In this document: piece after piece, positions 29,236 to 37,815 of the stretch
How positions within the stretch are numbered: the first letter of the stretch is position 1
How the letters are laid out: each line of letters starts with the position of its first letter
Assembly (NCBI GenBank): GCA_037045435.1
Contig: JBAOID010000021.1
Coordinates: 13,135-77,134 of the forward strand
Origin: CBDUEF01 sp018063485
GTDB lineage: Bacteria > Pseudomonadota > Alphaproteobacteria > Rhodobacterales > Rhodobacteraceae
Direction: 5' to 3'
DNA length: 64,000 nt
Translations under genes and position numbers: made by a program
The notes under the pieces: generated by a model
The model's input: only the letters and a program-made list of their open reading frames with translations
Told to the model about the DNA's origin: nothing
The model's database searches: none

Positions 29236-30105
29236 ATGACCGTGCAGCGATTTCAGCCCGACCCGCGCCCATTGCCTGCGGGGTTGCATTTCATTGCTAC
29301 GCCAATTGGGGCGGCACGTGATATCACTTTGCGGGCACTGGATATTCTGGCAACGGCGGATGTGCTGGCGGCGGAAGATACCCGCACCTTGCGGCATCTG
29401 ATGGAAATACATGGGGTGGCCTTGGGTGAGCGGCAGGTTCTTGCCTACCATGACCATAATGGCGAGGCGATGCGGCCCAGGCTGATCAAGGCGCTGAAAG
29501 AAGGCAAATCGGTGGCCTATGCGTCAGAGGCCGGAACACCACTGGTTGCCGATCCGGGATTTCAATTGGCGCGGGCCGCAATTGCCGAAGGCCTGACGGT
29601 GTTGTCTGCCCCCGGCCCTTCGGCACTGCTTTGTGCTTTGACGGTGTCGGGATTGCCGTCGGACCGGTTCCTTTTTGCCGGATTCGCGCCGCCGACCAAG
29701 GCGGCACGGCAAAAATTTCTGCAAGAACTGGCAGGGGTGCAGGCAACACTGGTGCTGTACGAATCGCCAAAGCGCATTAACCAAATGTTGGCTGATTTGG
29801 TGCAATGCTTGGGAGGGGAGAGATATGCTGCGGTATGCAGGGAGCTGACCAAGCGATTCGAAGAAGTGTCGCGCGGGACATTGGCGGAATTGGCCGAACA
29901 GTTTGCGGCACGCGACGTCAAGGGCGAAATCGTGGTTCTGGTGGACAGGGCCGCCGAACGGGTGGCTGACGGGCTTGAGGTGGGTGCGGCTTTGGAAAAG
30001 GCGATGCAAAACATGTCGATGAAGGATGCGGCAGCGGCAGTGGCCGAGGCTTTTGGCCTGCCGCGGCGCGAAGTGTATCAGATGGCTTTGGGGATGCAGG
30101 GATGA
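29236..30105 (+). CDS. rsmI: 16S rRNA (cytidine(1402)-2'-O)-methyltransferase
   Basis: 289 residues, tetrapyrrole-methylase fold. SAM-binding text LHFIATPIGAARDITLRALD, LAAEDTRTLRHLME and the VLSAPGPSALLCALTVSGLP block are RsmI hallmarks, as are LYESPKRINQMLADL and VCRELTKRFEEV. It 2'-O-methylates C1402 in the ribosomal decoding centre. The ATG at 29236 has a near-perfect AAGGAGG at 29221-29227. Overlaps yraN by 4 nt, the usual arrangement. Confidence 0.95.
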   Translation: MTVQRFQPDPRPLPAGLHFIATPIGAARDITLRALDILATADVLAAEDTRTLRHLMEIHGVALGERQVLAYHDHNGEAMRPRLIKALKEGKSVAYASEAGTPLVADPGFQLARAAIAEGLTVLSAPGPSALLCALTVSGLPSDRFLFAGFAPPTKAARQKFLQELAGVQATLVLYESPKRINQMLADLVQCLGGERYAAVCRELTKRFEEVSRGTLAELAEQFAARDVKGEIVVLVDRAAERVADGLEVGAALEKAMQNMSMKDAAAAVAEAFGLPRREVYQMALGMQG

Positions 30106-30455
30106 GCGGGGCACGGTCTTATCATGCTGGGGTTGCTGCTGAAGACTCGGTGGCACGGTTCTATGATCGCTCGGGCCGGGCGGTTTGTGCGCGCCGGTGG
30201 CGCGGCGCGGCTGGTGAGATTGATCTGATTGCACGGCAGGGGGCGGAGGTAATCTTTATCGAGGTCAAGCAAAGCGCCACCCATGCCGAGGCCGCCGAAC
30301 ATCTGACACGGCGGCAGATGGACCGGATTTGTGGCGCAGCGTCGGAGTTTCTGGCCGGTGAGCCGGGCGGGCAGTTGACGGATGTGCGTTTTGATGTGGC
30401 GTTGGTCGATGCGGCGGGCCGGATTGAAATATTGGAGAATGCCTTCGCGGCGTGA
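30102..30455 (+). CDS. yraN: YraN family (UPF0102) endonuclease-like protein
   Basis: 117 residues. Conserved nuclease-fold signature RRWRGAAGEIDLIARQGAEV followed by IFIEVKQSAT (the G-E-I-D ... E-V-K pattern of PD-(D/E)xK-like folds). Function is not established; linked to processing of branched or Holliday DNA in some family members. It overlaps rsmI upstream (ATGA) and is followed by gshB, a gene order common across proteobacteria. Confidence 0.9.
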   Translation: MSGARSYHAGVAAEDSVARFYDRSGRAVCARRWRGAAGEIDLIARQGAEVIFIEVKQSATHAEAAEHLTRRQMDRICGAASEFLAGEPGGQLTDVRFDVALVDAAGRIEILENAFAA

Positions 30456-30514
30456 GTGATTGCAACCTCTGGCGGCTTGCGTCATCAAGAGGCATTCAGC
30501 GACAGGAGCCGCTT

Positions 30515-31486
30515 ATGCCTTTGAAAGTTGCCTTGCAGATGGATCCGATTGGATCCGTGAACATCAACGCCGACAGCACCTTCCGAATTGCGCTTGAGGC
30601 GCAGGCGCGCGGGCATTCCTTGTTCTTTTATACGCCTGACAAACTGGCATTTGTTGAGGGCAGGGTGGTGGCGCGCGGGTTCCCGATCGAATTGCGGCGC
30701 GAGCAGGACAACCATGTGAGCTATGGGCCGGAGGCCGAGGTTGATCTGGCCGATTTCGATGTGGTTTGGCTTCGGCAGGATCCGCCCTTTGACATGGGCT
30801 ATATCACCTCGACGCATTTGCTGGATATGATTCATCCGAAAACTCTGGTAGTGAATGATCCGTTCTGGGTGCGGAATTATCCTGAGAAGCTGCTTGTGCT
30901 GCGATTCCCGGAATTGACGCCGCCGACCGCCATCGCGCGGGATCTGGCCACGATCCGGGCCTTCAAGGCGCGGCATGGCGATATCATCCTCAAGCCGCTT
31001 TACGGCAACGGTGGTGCCGGGGTGTTCCGGTTGGACCCGAATGACCGCAATCTGGCCTCGCTGCATGAGTTGTTCACCGGGATGACCCGCGAGCCGATGA
31101 TTGTGCAGAAATTCCTGCCCGATGTATCAAAGGGCGACAAGCGGGTGATTCTGGTCGATGGCGAGCCGGTAGGGGCGATCAACCGGGTGCCGCAGGCAGG
31201 CGAGACGCGCTCGAACATGCATGCGGGCGGGCGGCCGGAAAAGGTGGGTCTGACCGCGCGCGATCTGGAGATTTGCGCGACGATCGGGCCGTTGTTGCGT
31301 GAGAAGGGGCAGATCTTTGTCGGCATTGATGTGATCGGCGATTATCTGACCGAGATCAACGTGACCTCACCCACCGGGATTCAGGAATTGGAGCGATTCG
31401 ACGGCACCAATACTGCCGAGCGGATTTGGCAGGTGATCGAGGCGAAGCGCGGGGGTCAGGATTTGCTGCCGACCGCCAGCCGGTAA
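30515..31486 (+). CDS. gshB: Glutathione synthetase
   Basis: 323 residues, ATP-grasp ligase joining gamma-glutamylcysteine and glycine. Start MPLKVALQMDPIGSVNINAD at 30515 has AGGAG upstream; an in-frame start at 30452 lies inside yraN. Other family blocks: DVVWLRQDPPFDMGYITSTH, KPLYGNGGAGVFRL (ATP-grasp loop), INRVPQAGETRSNMHAGGRP, and the metal-binding GQIFVGIDVIGDYLTEINVT. The C-terminus overlaps the convergent comM end by 31 nt. Confidence 0.96.
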   Translation: MPLKVALQMDPIGSVNINADSTFRIALEAQARGHSLFFYTPDKLAFVEGRVVARGFPIELRREQDNHVSYGPEAEVDLADFDVVWLRQDPPFDMGYITSTHLLDMIHPKTLVVNDPFWVRNYPEKLLVLRFPELTPPTAIARDLATIRAFKARHGDIILKPLYGNGGAGVFRLDPNDRNLASLHELFTGMTREPMIVQKFLPDVSKGDKRVILVDGEPVGAINRVPQAGETRSNMHAGGRPEKVGLTARDLEICATIGPLLREKGQIFVGIDVIGDYLTEINVTSPTGIQELERFDGTNTAERIWQVIEAKRGGQDLLPTASR

Positions 31487-32975
31487 CCCACCGCTTCGGC
31501 GATATGGGGCAGGCGGACGAAGGTGTGAGTCGTCCAGATCGGCGATGGTGCGGGCCACCCGCAGCACCCGGTGATATCCGCGCGCCGAGAGGCCGAATCT
31601 CTCGGCGACCTTGATCAGCAAAGCGCGACCTTCGGGGTCGGGGGCGGCGAATTCTTCGAGCAGTCGCGCCCTCCATATCGGCATTCACGCGCATCCCGTC
31701 ATGGGCGGCAAAGCGTTTGTGCTTGCACGGCTTCGCGCAGCGGTGCACGCGGGCGGCGATGGTGGCCGACGTGTCGCCATTGGCGGGCAGATCGAGATCG
31801 GTATAGGCGACGGGGGGCACCTCGACGCGCAGATCGAAGCGGTCCATCAGCGGGCCCGAGATGCGGCCCAGGTAATCCTCACCACAAAGCGGCACCTTGG
31901 CGCAGGCGCGGGCGGGGTCTGACAGATAGCCGCATTTGCAGGGGTTTGCGGCGGCGATCAGCAGGAACTTGCACGGGTAGCGGATATGGGCATTGGCGCG
32001 GGCAACGACGATTTCGCCGGTTTCAATCGGTTGGCGCAGGGTTTCCAGCACCGCGCGGGGGAATTCGGGGAACTCATCCATGAAGAGAACGCCGTTATGG
32101 GCCAGCGAGATTTCGCCCGGCTTGGCGCCTTTGCCGCCGCCGACAATGGCGGCCATGGATGCCGTGTGATGGGGCTCGCGAAACGGGCGTGCGCGGGAAA
32201 TACCGCCTTCGGACAAAAGCCCTGCGAGAGAATGAATCATTGAGGTTTCAAGCGCCTCGATAGCGGAAAGCGGTGGCAAGATACCTGGCAAGCGCGCGGC
32301 AAGCATGGATTTTCCCGATCCGGGAGAGCCCACAAACAGCGCGTGGTGCCGACCGGCAGCGGCGATTTCGAGGGCGCGTTTGGCGCGTTCCTGCCCTTTC
32401 ACATCGCGCATGTCGCGCCCGAGTGCGCCGGCGGTGACTTCGCCGGCCTCGGCCGGGGGGATGGTGGCTTGGCCAGTGAAATGGCGCACCACCTGGTTGA
32501 GCGATTCGGCGGCGAGAACCTCGGTGGCGCCGACCCATGCGGCCTCTGCCCCGCAGGCCTTGGGGCAGAGCAGGGTGCGGTTGGCCTCGGCTGCAGCCAT
32601 GGCTGCGGGGAGGGCGCCGATCACCGGGATCAGGCGGCCATCGAGGGACAACTCGCCAAGCGCCACAATGTTTTCGACCTCATCCTTGGGAATGATTTCC
32701 AGGGCCGCCAGCAGCGCAAGGGCGATGGGCAGGTCGAAATGTGAGCCTTCTTTCGGCAGATCGGCAGGGGAGAGGTTGATGGTGATGCGCTTGGATGGCA
32801 GTGCGATGGACATCGCGGCGAGAGCTGCGCGCACCCTTTCGCGGGCCTCGGACACGGCTTTGTCGGGCAGGCCGACCAGCGCGAAAGAGGGCATTCCGGG
32901 GGAGACGGCGCATTGCACCTCGACCAGGCGAGCCTCGACCCCTTCAAAGGCGACTGTGAAGGCCCGTGCGACCAT
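31456..32975 (-). CDS. comM: YifB/ComM family Mg-chelatase-like ATPase, two frame breaks
   Basis: About 505 residues after correction. N-terminal Lon-like domain (VEVQCAVSPGMPSFALVGLP preceded by FEGVEARL), Walker A FVGSPGSGKSMLAARLPGIL near residue 215, Walker B HNGVLFMDEFPEFPRAVLET, and a cysteine-containing insert NPCKCGYLSDPARACAKVPL near 350. The C-terminus is in other frames: surplus bases at about 31663 (GCGACTG) and 31530 (GACGACTCAC) must be removed to give ADMEGALLEEF and DLDDHTFVRLPHIAEAVGYR. The true stop is then the TGA at 31458-31456. ComM acts as a branch-migration helicase in natural transformation and recombination. Breaks look like errors because the final 90 residues remain family-like. 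Confidence 0.9.
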
Positions 32976-33022
32976 TGCCCTGCGCTCCGTTTACTTTGGT
33001 TAACGGATAGCAGGGCAAAGGT

Positions 33023-33893
33023 TTACGATTGGTAAAGCTGGATGAATTTCGGCCAAGCTTCTGGATCAGCGACAGTTTTGTCGCGGCAAAAGGCGTTGCA
33101 AAAGCCGAAGCGGCGGTTGGACAGTTCCAGCACATGGGTGACGGGCTTGCCGGAATAGGGGCAGGCGGTGTTTTCGGCATCGGTGCCGGAGACCGCTTTG
33201 GCGGCCAGCGGGGTGGGGCCGGGCCATGGGCGGCGCGGGTAATCCCGGAAGTAGAACGGTTGATCGGGCAGATCGACCATGCCCATGGCCCGCCAGCGAC
33301 GGAAGGGGGCGTGGGTGAGATGGGCCTGAACATAGGCCATGTGCGGCGGGAGAGACGGGTAGGTTATAGCCAGCGATTCGGGCGGCCACCGGGGCAAAGA
33401 AGGCATCGGCGGCAGAGTAATCGCCACAGAGCCAATGCGTTGATCCGGTTTCTTTTTTCGCCCAGGCCCAGATCAGATCAAGCCGGGCGAGATCGGCCAG
33501 AACGGCATCGGGCGGGGCGCAATCGGTGTAGCTGAGGCGCAGGTTCATCGGGCAATGGCTGCGCAGGGCGGTAAAGCCCGCGTGCATCTCGGACGCCAGA
33601 ACACGCGCGACGGAACGGGCGCGCGGATCGGTTGGCCAGATCCTTGCATCGGGGTGGCGGGTGGCCAGTTCTTCGGCGATGGCGATGGTTTCGGGGACGA
33701 CGAAACCCTCGGGCGTGCGCATGGTGGGGGCGGTTTTGGCCGGGGGATAGTCACGCAGCATGTTGGGGAGTTCGTCGGAATAAAGCCGGGCGAGATGGGT
33801 TTTCACCGGGATATCGAAGGCGTCAAACAAAAGCCAGCCGCGCAGGGACCAGCTTGAATAGGCGCGGTCGCCGATGATGAGATCGTAGGACAT
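33023..33893 (-). CDS. Glutathione S-transferase with C-terminal cysteine-rich domain, one frame break
   Basis: About 289 residues. N-terminal thioredoxin-like GST domain starts MSYDLIIGDRAYSSWSLRGW, with FVVPETIAIAEELATRHPDA near residue 65 and an alpha-helical GST C-domain (THWLCGDYSAADAFFAPVAA). The frame breaks at about 33348, where TCTCCCG should be TCTCCG; removing one C gives NLPVSPPHMAYVQAHL. An extra segment of about 45 residues follows the GST fold: ACPYSGKPVTHVLEL, then FGFCNAFCRDKTVADPEAWP, a Cys-x2-S-G ... F-C-x3-C pattern like YHS/TRASH metal-binding modules. The function is unknown; related annotations are simply GST family. It is monocistronic. Confidence 0.85.
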
Positions 33894-33973
33894 GGTTAAT
33901 CTGCTCCGTTGCCTTGTGGCAGGTTAGGGGAGGTACAAGCCCCGCGCAAAATGATGATTTTTGGCGAGGATCA

Positions 33974-34528
33974 TCACGGAATGTGATTGATCAGATCGGC
34001 GGTGTCGGCGGTGATGCGGGTGAGGGACAGGTTGTCGATGCGGTGCGCGAACGCCTGTTCGGGCGTCAGGCGCAGGGCCAGTTGCAGGGCGGCGACGATG
34101 GCGCCGAAATGGGCAACGATGATGATGTCATCTGCGCTGCCGTTGAGGCGGGAAAGGGCGGCTTGCACGCGGGCGGTGAGGTCGTGCCAGCTTTCGCCGC
34201 CGGGCGCGCGCACGTCGCCGGGGGTCTGGTAAAAGGCGCGGATATGCTCGGGGGTGGTGGCTTCGATCTCGGCAAAGCTGCGCATCTCCCAGATGCCGAA
34301 GTGCATTTCTCGCAAGGCGGGATCATGCGGCAGGCGGGGGCGCGGGGCGAGCGTGTCGGCGGTGGTGATGGCGCGGATGAGGTCGGAGGAAATCACCGGC
34401 GCGTTGGGGAGGAAGGCGTTGAGGCGGGCGATTGCAGCGGTATCAGACAGATCGGCGGGCAGGTCGGTCCAGCCGACCATGGTTTTGGCATGGGTGGGGC
34501 CGTGGCGGACCAACCAGAAGCGGGTCAT
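33974..34528 (-). CDS. cobC: Histidine phosphatase family protein, probable alpha-ribazole phosphatase
   Basis: 184 residues. Phosphohistidine motif FWLVRHGPTHAKTMVGWTDL at residues 4-23 (R-H-G) and second histidine in IIVAHFGAIVAAL near residue 136. The family removes phosphate from small metabolites. Its start overlaps the cobP/cobU gene end by 4 nt, which favours alpha-ribazole phosphatase of the lower-ligand branch of cobalamin synthesis. No other cobalamin gene is in the window, so the specific substrate is inferred from this one neighbour. Confidence 0.75.
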   Translation of the reverse strand: MTRFWLVRHGPTHAKTMVGWTDLPADLSDTAAIARLNAFLPNAPVISSDLIRAITTADTLAPRPRLPHDPALREMHFGIWEMRSFAEIEATTPEHIRAFYQTPGDVRAPGGESWHDLTARVQAALSRLNGSADDIIIVAHFGAIVAALQLALRLTPEQAFAHRIDNLSLTRITADTADLINHIP

Positions 34529-35053
34529 TTTGGGGCCATATCCGCACCCTTGAGGGCGAGCGGCAGTCCGGCAATCACGGTGATGACGCTGTCGGCTTGG
34601 GCGGCAAGCCGTTGGTTCAGGCGGCCCTGATGATCACGAAAGGCGCGCGCGAGTGGGTTTTCGGGAACGATTCCCCAGCCGACTTCGTTGGACACTATGA
34701 CAACGGGCGCGGCGCAGGTGGAAAGGGCGGCGAGGAGCGTTTCGGTTTCAGCCGCAGTATCGCGATCTGCCAGCAAGATATTGCTGAGCCAGAGCGTCGC
34801 GCAATCAAGGAGTGCGGCGGCGTTGGCGGGGATATCGGCCAGTGCTGCGGCGGCGGTAAGGGGGGCGTTATGAGTGATCCAGCCTTTGCCCCGGTCGGCG
34901 CGGTGTTGCGCGATGCGCTCGGTCATCTCGCTATCCCAAGCCTCGGCGGTGGCGATGTAATGGCGCGGGCGCTGGGCGGCGGTGATCAGACGCTCGGCGT
35001 AGCCGCGATTTGCCGGAGCGCGCGCCGCCGACGACGAGGGTAAGTCTGGGCAA
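34525..35053 (-). CDS. cobU: Adenosylcobinamide kinase/guanylyltransferase, one frame break
   Basis: About 175 residues after correction. P-loop LTLVVGGARSGKSR at the N-terminus and LLDCATLWLSNILL followed by VIVSNEVGWGIVPENPLARA and FRDHQGRLNQRLAAQADSV, the CobU/CobP signatures. The frame breaks at about 35003, where TCGCGGCTAC should be TCGCGCTAC; removing a G gives KSRYAERLITAAQRPRHYIA. The start is uncertain: no ATG is seen, TTG at 35053 precedes PRLTLVVGG and a TTG at 35122 would reach the rpoH promoter. The enzyme phosphorylates and guanylylates adenosylcobinamide. Also known as cobP. Confidence 0.88.
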
Positions 35054-35071
35054 GGAAATTGCGGTGGGGGG

Positions 35072-35101
35072 TGATCCGGTCAAGGGTTGCCTGCGTATGA
35101 A
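35072..35101 (+). promoter_or_regulatory. Candidate RpoE (ECF)-type promoter for rpoH
   Basis: TGATCC at 35072-35077 and TATGAA at 35096-35101, 18 nt apart and about 44 nt ahead of the ATG. TGATCC is the known -35 of RpoE promoters in Rhodobacter, where rpoHII is RpoE-dependent. The -10 match is weaker, so this is a candidate. Confidence 0.4.
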
Positions 35102-35144
35102 GAGAAAGTCCGGTAAGTTCAACGGATAAGGAAAGGGGGTTGAG

Positions 35145-36020
35145 ATGGCACTGGATATCTATACCGATCAAACCCTGTCGCGCCAAGCGCGCAAGGCGGA
35201 ACTGCTGGATGCGGAAACCGAATTGGCGCTGGCCTATGCTTGGCGCGATCAGCGCGACGAGGCGGCACTGCACCGGCTGATCACCGCCTATATGCGGCTG
35301 GCGATTTCGATGGCGTCGAAATTCCGCCGCTATGGCGCGCCGATGAATGATCTGATCCAAGAGGCATCTTTGGGCCTTATGAAGGCGGCGGAAAAGTTTG
35401 ATCCCGACCGCGGCGTGCGGTTTTCGACCTATGCGGTGTGGTGGATCAAGGCCAGCATCCAGGACTATGTGATGCGTAACTGGTCGATGGTACGCACAGG
35501 GTCCACATCGGGGCAAAAGGCGCTGTTTTTCAACCTGCGCCGGGTGCAGGCCAAATTGGAGCGCGAGGCGCAGGCGCTTGGCATCTCGCTGGATCAACAT
35601 CAGTTGCGCGAAAAGGTGGCGCTGGAGATTGGCGTGACCATGGCTGAGGTCGCGATGATGGAGGGGCGGTTGGCGGGGTCTGATGCCTCGCTGAACGCCA
35701 CGCAAGCCGCCGATGAGGACGGGCGCGAGTGGATCGACGCGCTGGAGGATGAGGCCCCGCAGGCCGCCGAAGTGGTGCAGGCCGCGCATGACCGCATGAA
35801 GGTGCGCGATTGGCTGGTGCAGGCGATGGGGGCCTTGCCCGCGCGCGAACGCCATATCGTGGCCGAGCGGCGGTTGCGCGAGGATCCGCGCACGCTGGAA
35901 TCGCTGGGGGCCGAGTTGGGGCTTTCCAAGGAGCGCATCCGGCAGTTGGAAGCGGCGGCCTATGGCAAGCTGCGCAAAGCGCTGGTGACCAATTCCACCG
36001 AGATCATGGCGTTTTTGTAA
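35145..36020 (+). CDS. rpoH2: RNA polymerase sigma-32 family factor, RpoHII-like
   Basis: 291 residues. Region 2 carries the heat-shock sigma core FRRYGAPMNDLIQEASLGLM and FDPDRGVRFSTYAVWWIKAS followed by IQDYVMRNWSMVRTGSTSGQ (the RpoH box area), and region 4 has SLGAELGLSKERIRQLEAAA. The start (MALDIYTDQTLSRQARKAEL) and acidic insert EWIDALEDEAPQAAE match the RpoHII type that in Rhodobacter sphaeroides serves the singlet-oxygen/oxidative response, rather than the classic heat-shock RpoHI. The plus-strand upstream region holds a TGATCC box. It stands alone and is divergent from the cobU gene. Confidence 0.88.
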   Translation: MALDIYTDQTLSRQARKAELLDAETELALAYAWRDQRDEAALHRLITAYMRLAISMASKFRRYGAPMNDLIQEASLGLMKAAEKFDPDRGVRFSTYAVWWIKASIQDYVMRNWSMVRTGSTSGQKALFFNLRRVQAKLEREAQALGISLDQHQLREKVALEIGVTMAEVAMMEGRLAGSDASLNATQAADEDGREWIDALEDEAPQAAEVVQAAHDRMKVRDWLVQAMGALPARERHIVAERRLREDPRTLESLGAELGLSKERIRQLEAAAYGKLRKALVTNSTEIMAFL

Positions 36021-36081
36021 ACGGGTTGAGTTTGGCGCGGGGGACTCCTAAAGCTGGTGCAGTCAGCGGGAGACTTGGGCG

Positions 36082-37281
36082 ATGTTGGGTTCCAAACGCG
36101 TGCTTTTGATCATCGGCGGCGGGATTGCCGCCTATAAATCGCTTGAGCTGATCCGGTTGTTGAAGAAATCGGGGGCCTTTGTGACTCCGGTTTTAACAGC
36201 GGCAGGGGCCGAGTTTGTCACGCCCCTATCGGTGTCGGCACTTGCGGGGGAGAAGGTTTATTCCAGCCTGTTCGATCTGACCGATGAGGCCGAGATGGGG
36301 CATATCCAGCTATCCCGCGTGGCCGATCTGGTGGTGGTAGCCCCGGCGACGGCGGATCTGATGGCGAAAATGGCGGGCGGGCGGGCGGAGGATCTGGCCT
36401 CGACGCTGCTGTTGGCCACCGATACCCCGGTGATGGTGGCCCCGGCGATGAATGTGCGGATGTGGGAGCATAAGGCGACGCAACGCAATCTGGCGCAGTT
36501 GCAGGCCGATGGTGTTCGGGTGGTTGGCCCGGATGAGGGCGAGATGGCTTGCGGTGAGTATGGCTTTGGCCGGATGGCCGAGCCTGCGGCGATCCTTGCG
36601 GCGATTTCCGGGGCTTTGACAGATGGGCCGCTGACCGGGCGGCATGTGCTGGTGACCTCCGGTCCGACGCATGAGCCGATAGATCCCGTGCGCTATATCG
36701 CCAACCGCTCCAGCGGCGCGCAGGGCACGGCAATAGCGGCGGCGCTGCGTGATCTGGGGGCAAGGGTGACCTTTGTGACCGGGCCTGCCTCGGTGCCAGC
36801 GCCTGAGGGCGTGGCGGTGGTGCGGGTTGAAACCGCGCGGGAAATGCTGGCGGCGGTAGAGGCGGCCTTGCCTGCCGATGCGGCAGTGATGGCGGCGGCG
36901 GTGGCCGATTGGCGGGTGGCCAATGCGGGCGCGCAAAAGATGAAAAAGGACGGCTCTGGCAAAGCCCCGGCGTTGGAGTTTACCGAGAATCCGGATATTT
37001 TGGCCAGCGTTTCCAGGGGGAAAGCCCGGCCCCGTCTGGTTGTGGGCTTTGCGGCGGAAACCGAGAATGTGGTGGAATTTGCCAGCGCCAAGCGGTTGCG
37101 CAAGGGCTGTGACTGGATTGTGGCCAATGATGTCTCACCGGGAACCGGGATCATGGGTGGGGCGGAGAATGCGGTGGTGTTGATCACTGATCAGGGCGCG
37201 CAAAACTGGCCGCGCATGGGCAAGGATGCGGTGGCGCGGGCCTTGGCGGCGCGGATTGCGGCGGCGTTGGGGGTGGTTTGA
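36082..37281 (+). CDS. coaBC: Bifunctional phosphopantothenoylcysteine decarboxylase/phosphopantothenate-cysteine ligase
   Basis: 399 residues for coenzyme A synthesis. CoaC flavodoxin-like half begins RVLLIIGGGIAAYKSLELIR, with APAMNVRMWEH near residue 120 and MACGEYGFGRMAEP near 155 (catalytic Cys). The CoaB half starts at HVLVTSGPTHEPIDPVRYIA near 190, with NRSSGAQGTAIAAA and PRLVVGFAAETENVVEFA. It is followed closely by dut, a pairing conserved in many bacteria. No frame break. Confidence 0.96.
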   Translation: MLGSKRVLLIIGGGIAAYKSLELIRLLKKSGAFVTPVLTAAGAEFVTPLSVSALAGEKVYSSLFDLTDEAEMGHIQLSRVADLVVVAPATADLMAKMAGGRAEDLASTLLLATDTPVMVAPAMNVRMWEHKATQRNLAQLQADGVRVVGPDEGEMACGEYGFGRMAEPAAILAAISGALTDGPLTGRHVLVTSGPTHEPIDPVRYIANRSSGAQGTAIAAALRDLGARVTFVTGPASVPAPEGVAVVRVETAREMLAAVEAALPADAAVMAAAVADWRVANAGAQKMKKDGSGKAPALEFTENPDILASVSRGKARPRLVVGFAAETENVVEFASAKRLRKGCDWIVANDVSPGTGIMGGAENAVVLITDQGAQNWPRMGKDAVARALAARIAAALGVV

Positions 37282-37309
37282 CGCGGCGGTGTGGCTGCGA
37301 ATGGCGGAT

Positions 37310-37339
37310 GCCTCCGGCGGGGAATATTTGGACGATGAG
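37310..37339 (+). repeat. Dispersed repeat, copy D (alternative head)
   Basis: GCCTCCGGCGGGGAATATTT followed by GGACGATGAG, just upstream of dut. It shares the GGCGGGGxATATTTT plus GACxxATGA tail with copy E at 61822-61857 and the tail of copies A-C. It may supply the GAGGGTGGT ribosome site of dut. Confidence 0.65.
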
Positions 37340-37345
37340 GGTGGT

Positions 37346-37807
37346 ATGGTGGTTGTGAAAATCCTTTGGGAGCAGTGGGCTGATCGCTCGGTGGCTTTGC
37401 CGGCCTATCAGACGGCGGGGGCGGCAGGGGCGGATATTTGTGCGAATTTTCCCGAAGGTGAGCGCGCGGCGGGGATGGTTTTGGCACCGATGGAGCGGCG
37501 GGTGGTGCCGACGGGGATCAGGGTGGAAATTCCTGAAGGGTTCGAGATGCAGATCAGGCCGCGCTCGGGCCTTGCGATGAAATTCGGGATCACGGTGCCG
37601 AATACGCCGGGGACGATTGATTGCGATTATCGCGGGCCTTTGGGGGTGGCTTTGGTCAATCTGGGGGCTGCGCCCTATGTGGTGCGGCACGGCGACCGGG
37701 TGGCGCAATGCGTGGTGGCCCCGGTGGTGCAGGCTGGGTTTGAGGTGGTGGTCAGCTTGGGCGATACGGCGCGCGGGCCGGGTGGTTTCGGGTCGACCGG
37801 GGCTTAG
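37346..37807 (+). CDS. dut: dUTP diphosphatase
   Basis: 153 residues. Trimeric dUTPase motifs in order: AYQTAGAAGADICAN (I), IQ/QIRPRSGLAMKFGITV (II), TPGTIDCDYRGPLGVALVNL (III), HGDRVAQCVVAPV (IV) and RGPGGFGSTGA (V). It hydrolyses dUTP to dUMP, keeping uracil out of DNA. The start at 37346 (MVVVKILWEQ) is preferred to an upstream start inside coaBC. Follows coaBC by 64 nt with repeat copy D in the gap. Confidence 0.96.
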   Translation: MVVVKILWEQWADRSVALPAYQTAGAAGADICANFPEGERAAGMVLAPMERRVVPTGIRVEIPEGFEMQIRPRSGLAMKFGITVPNTPGTIDCDYRGPLGVALVNLGAAPYVVRHGDRVAQCVVAPVVQAGFEVVVSLGDTARGPGGFGSTGA

Positions 37808-37815
37808 GGGGCGGA

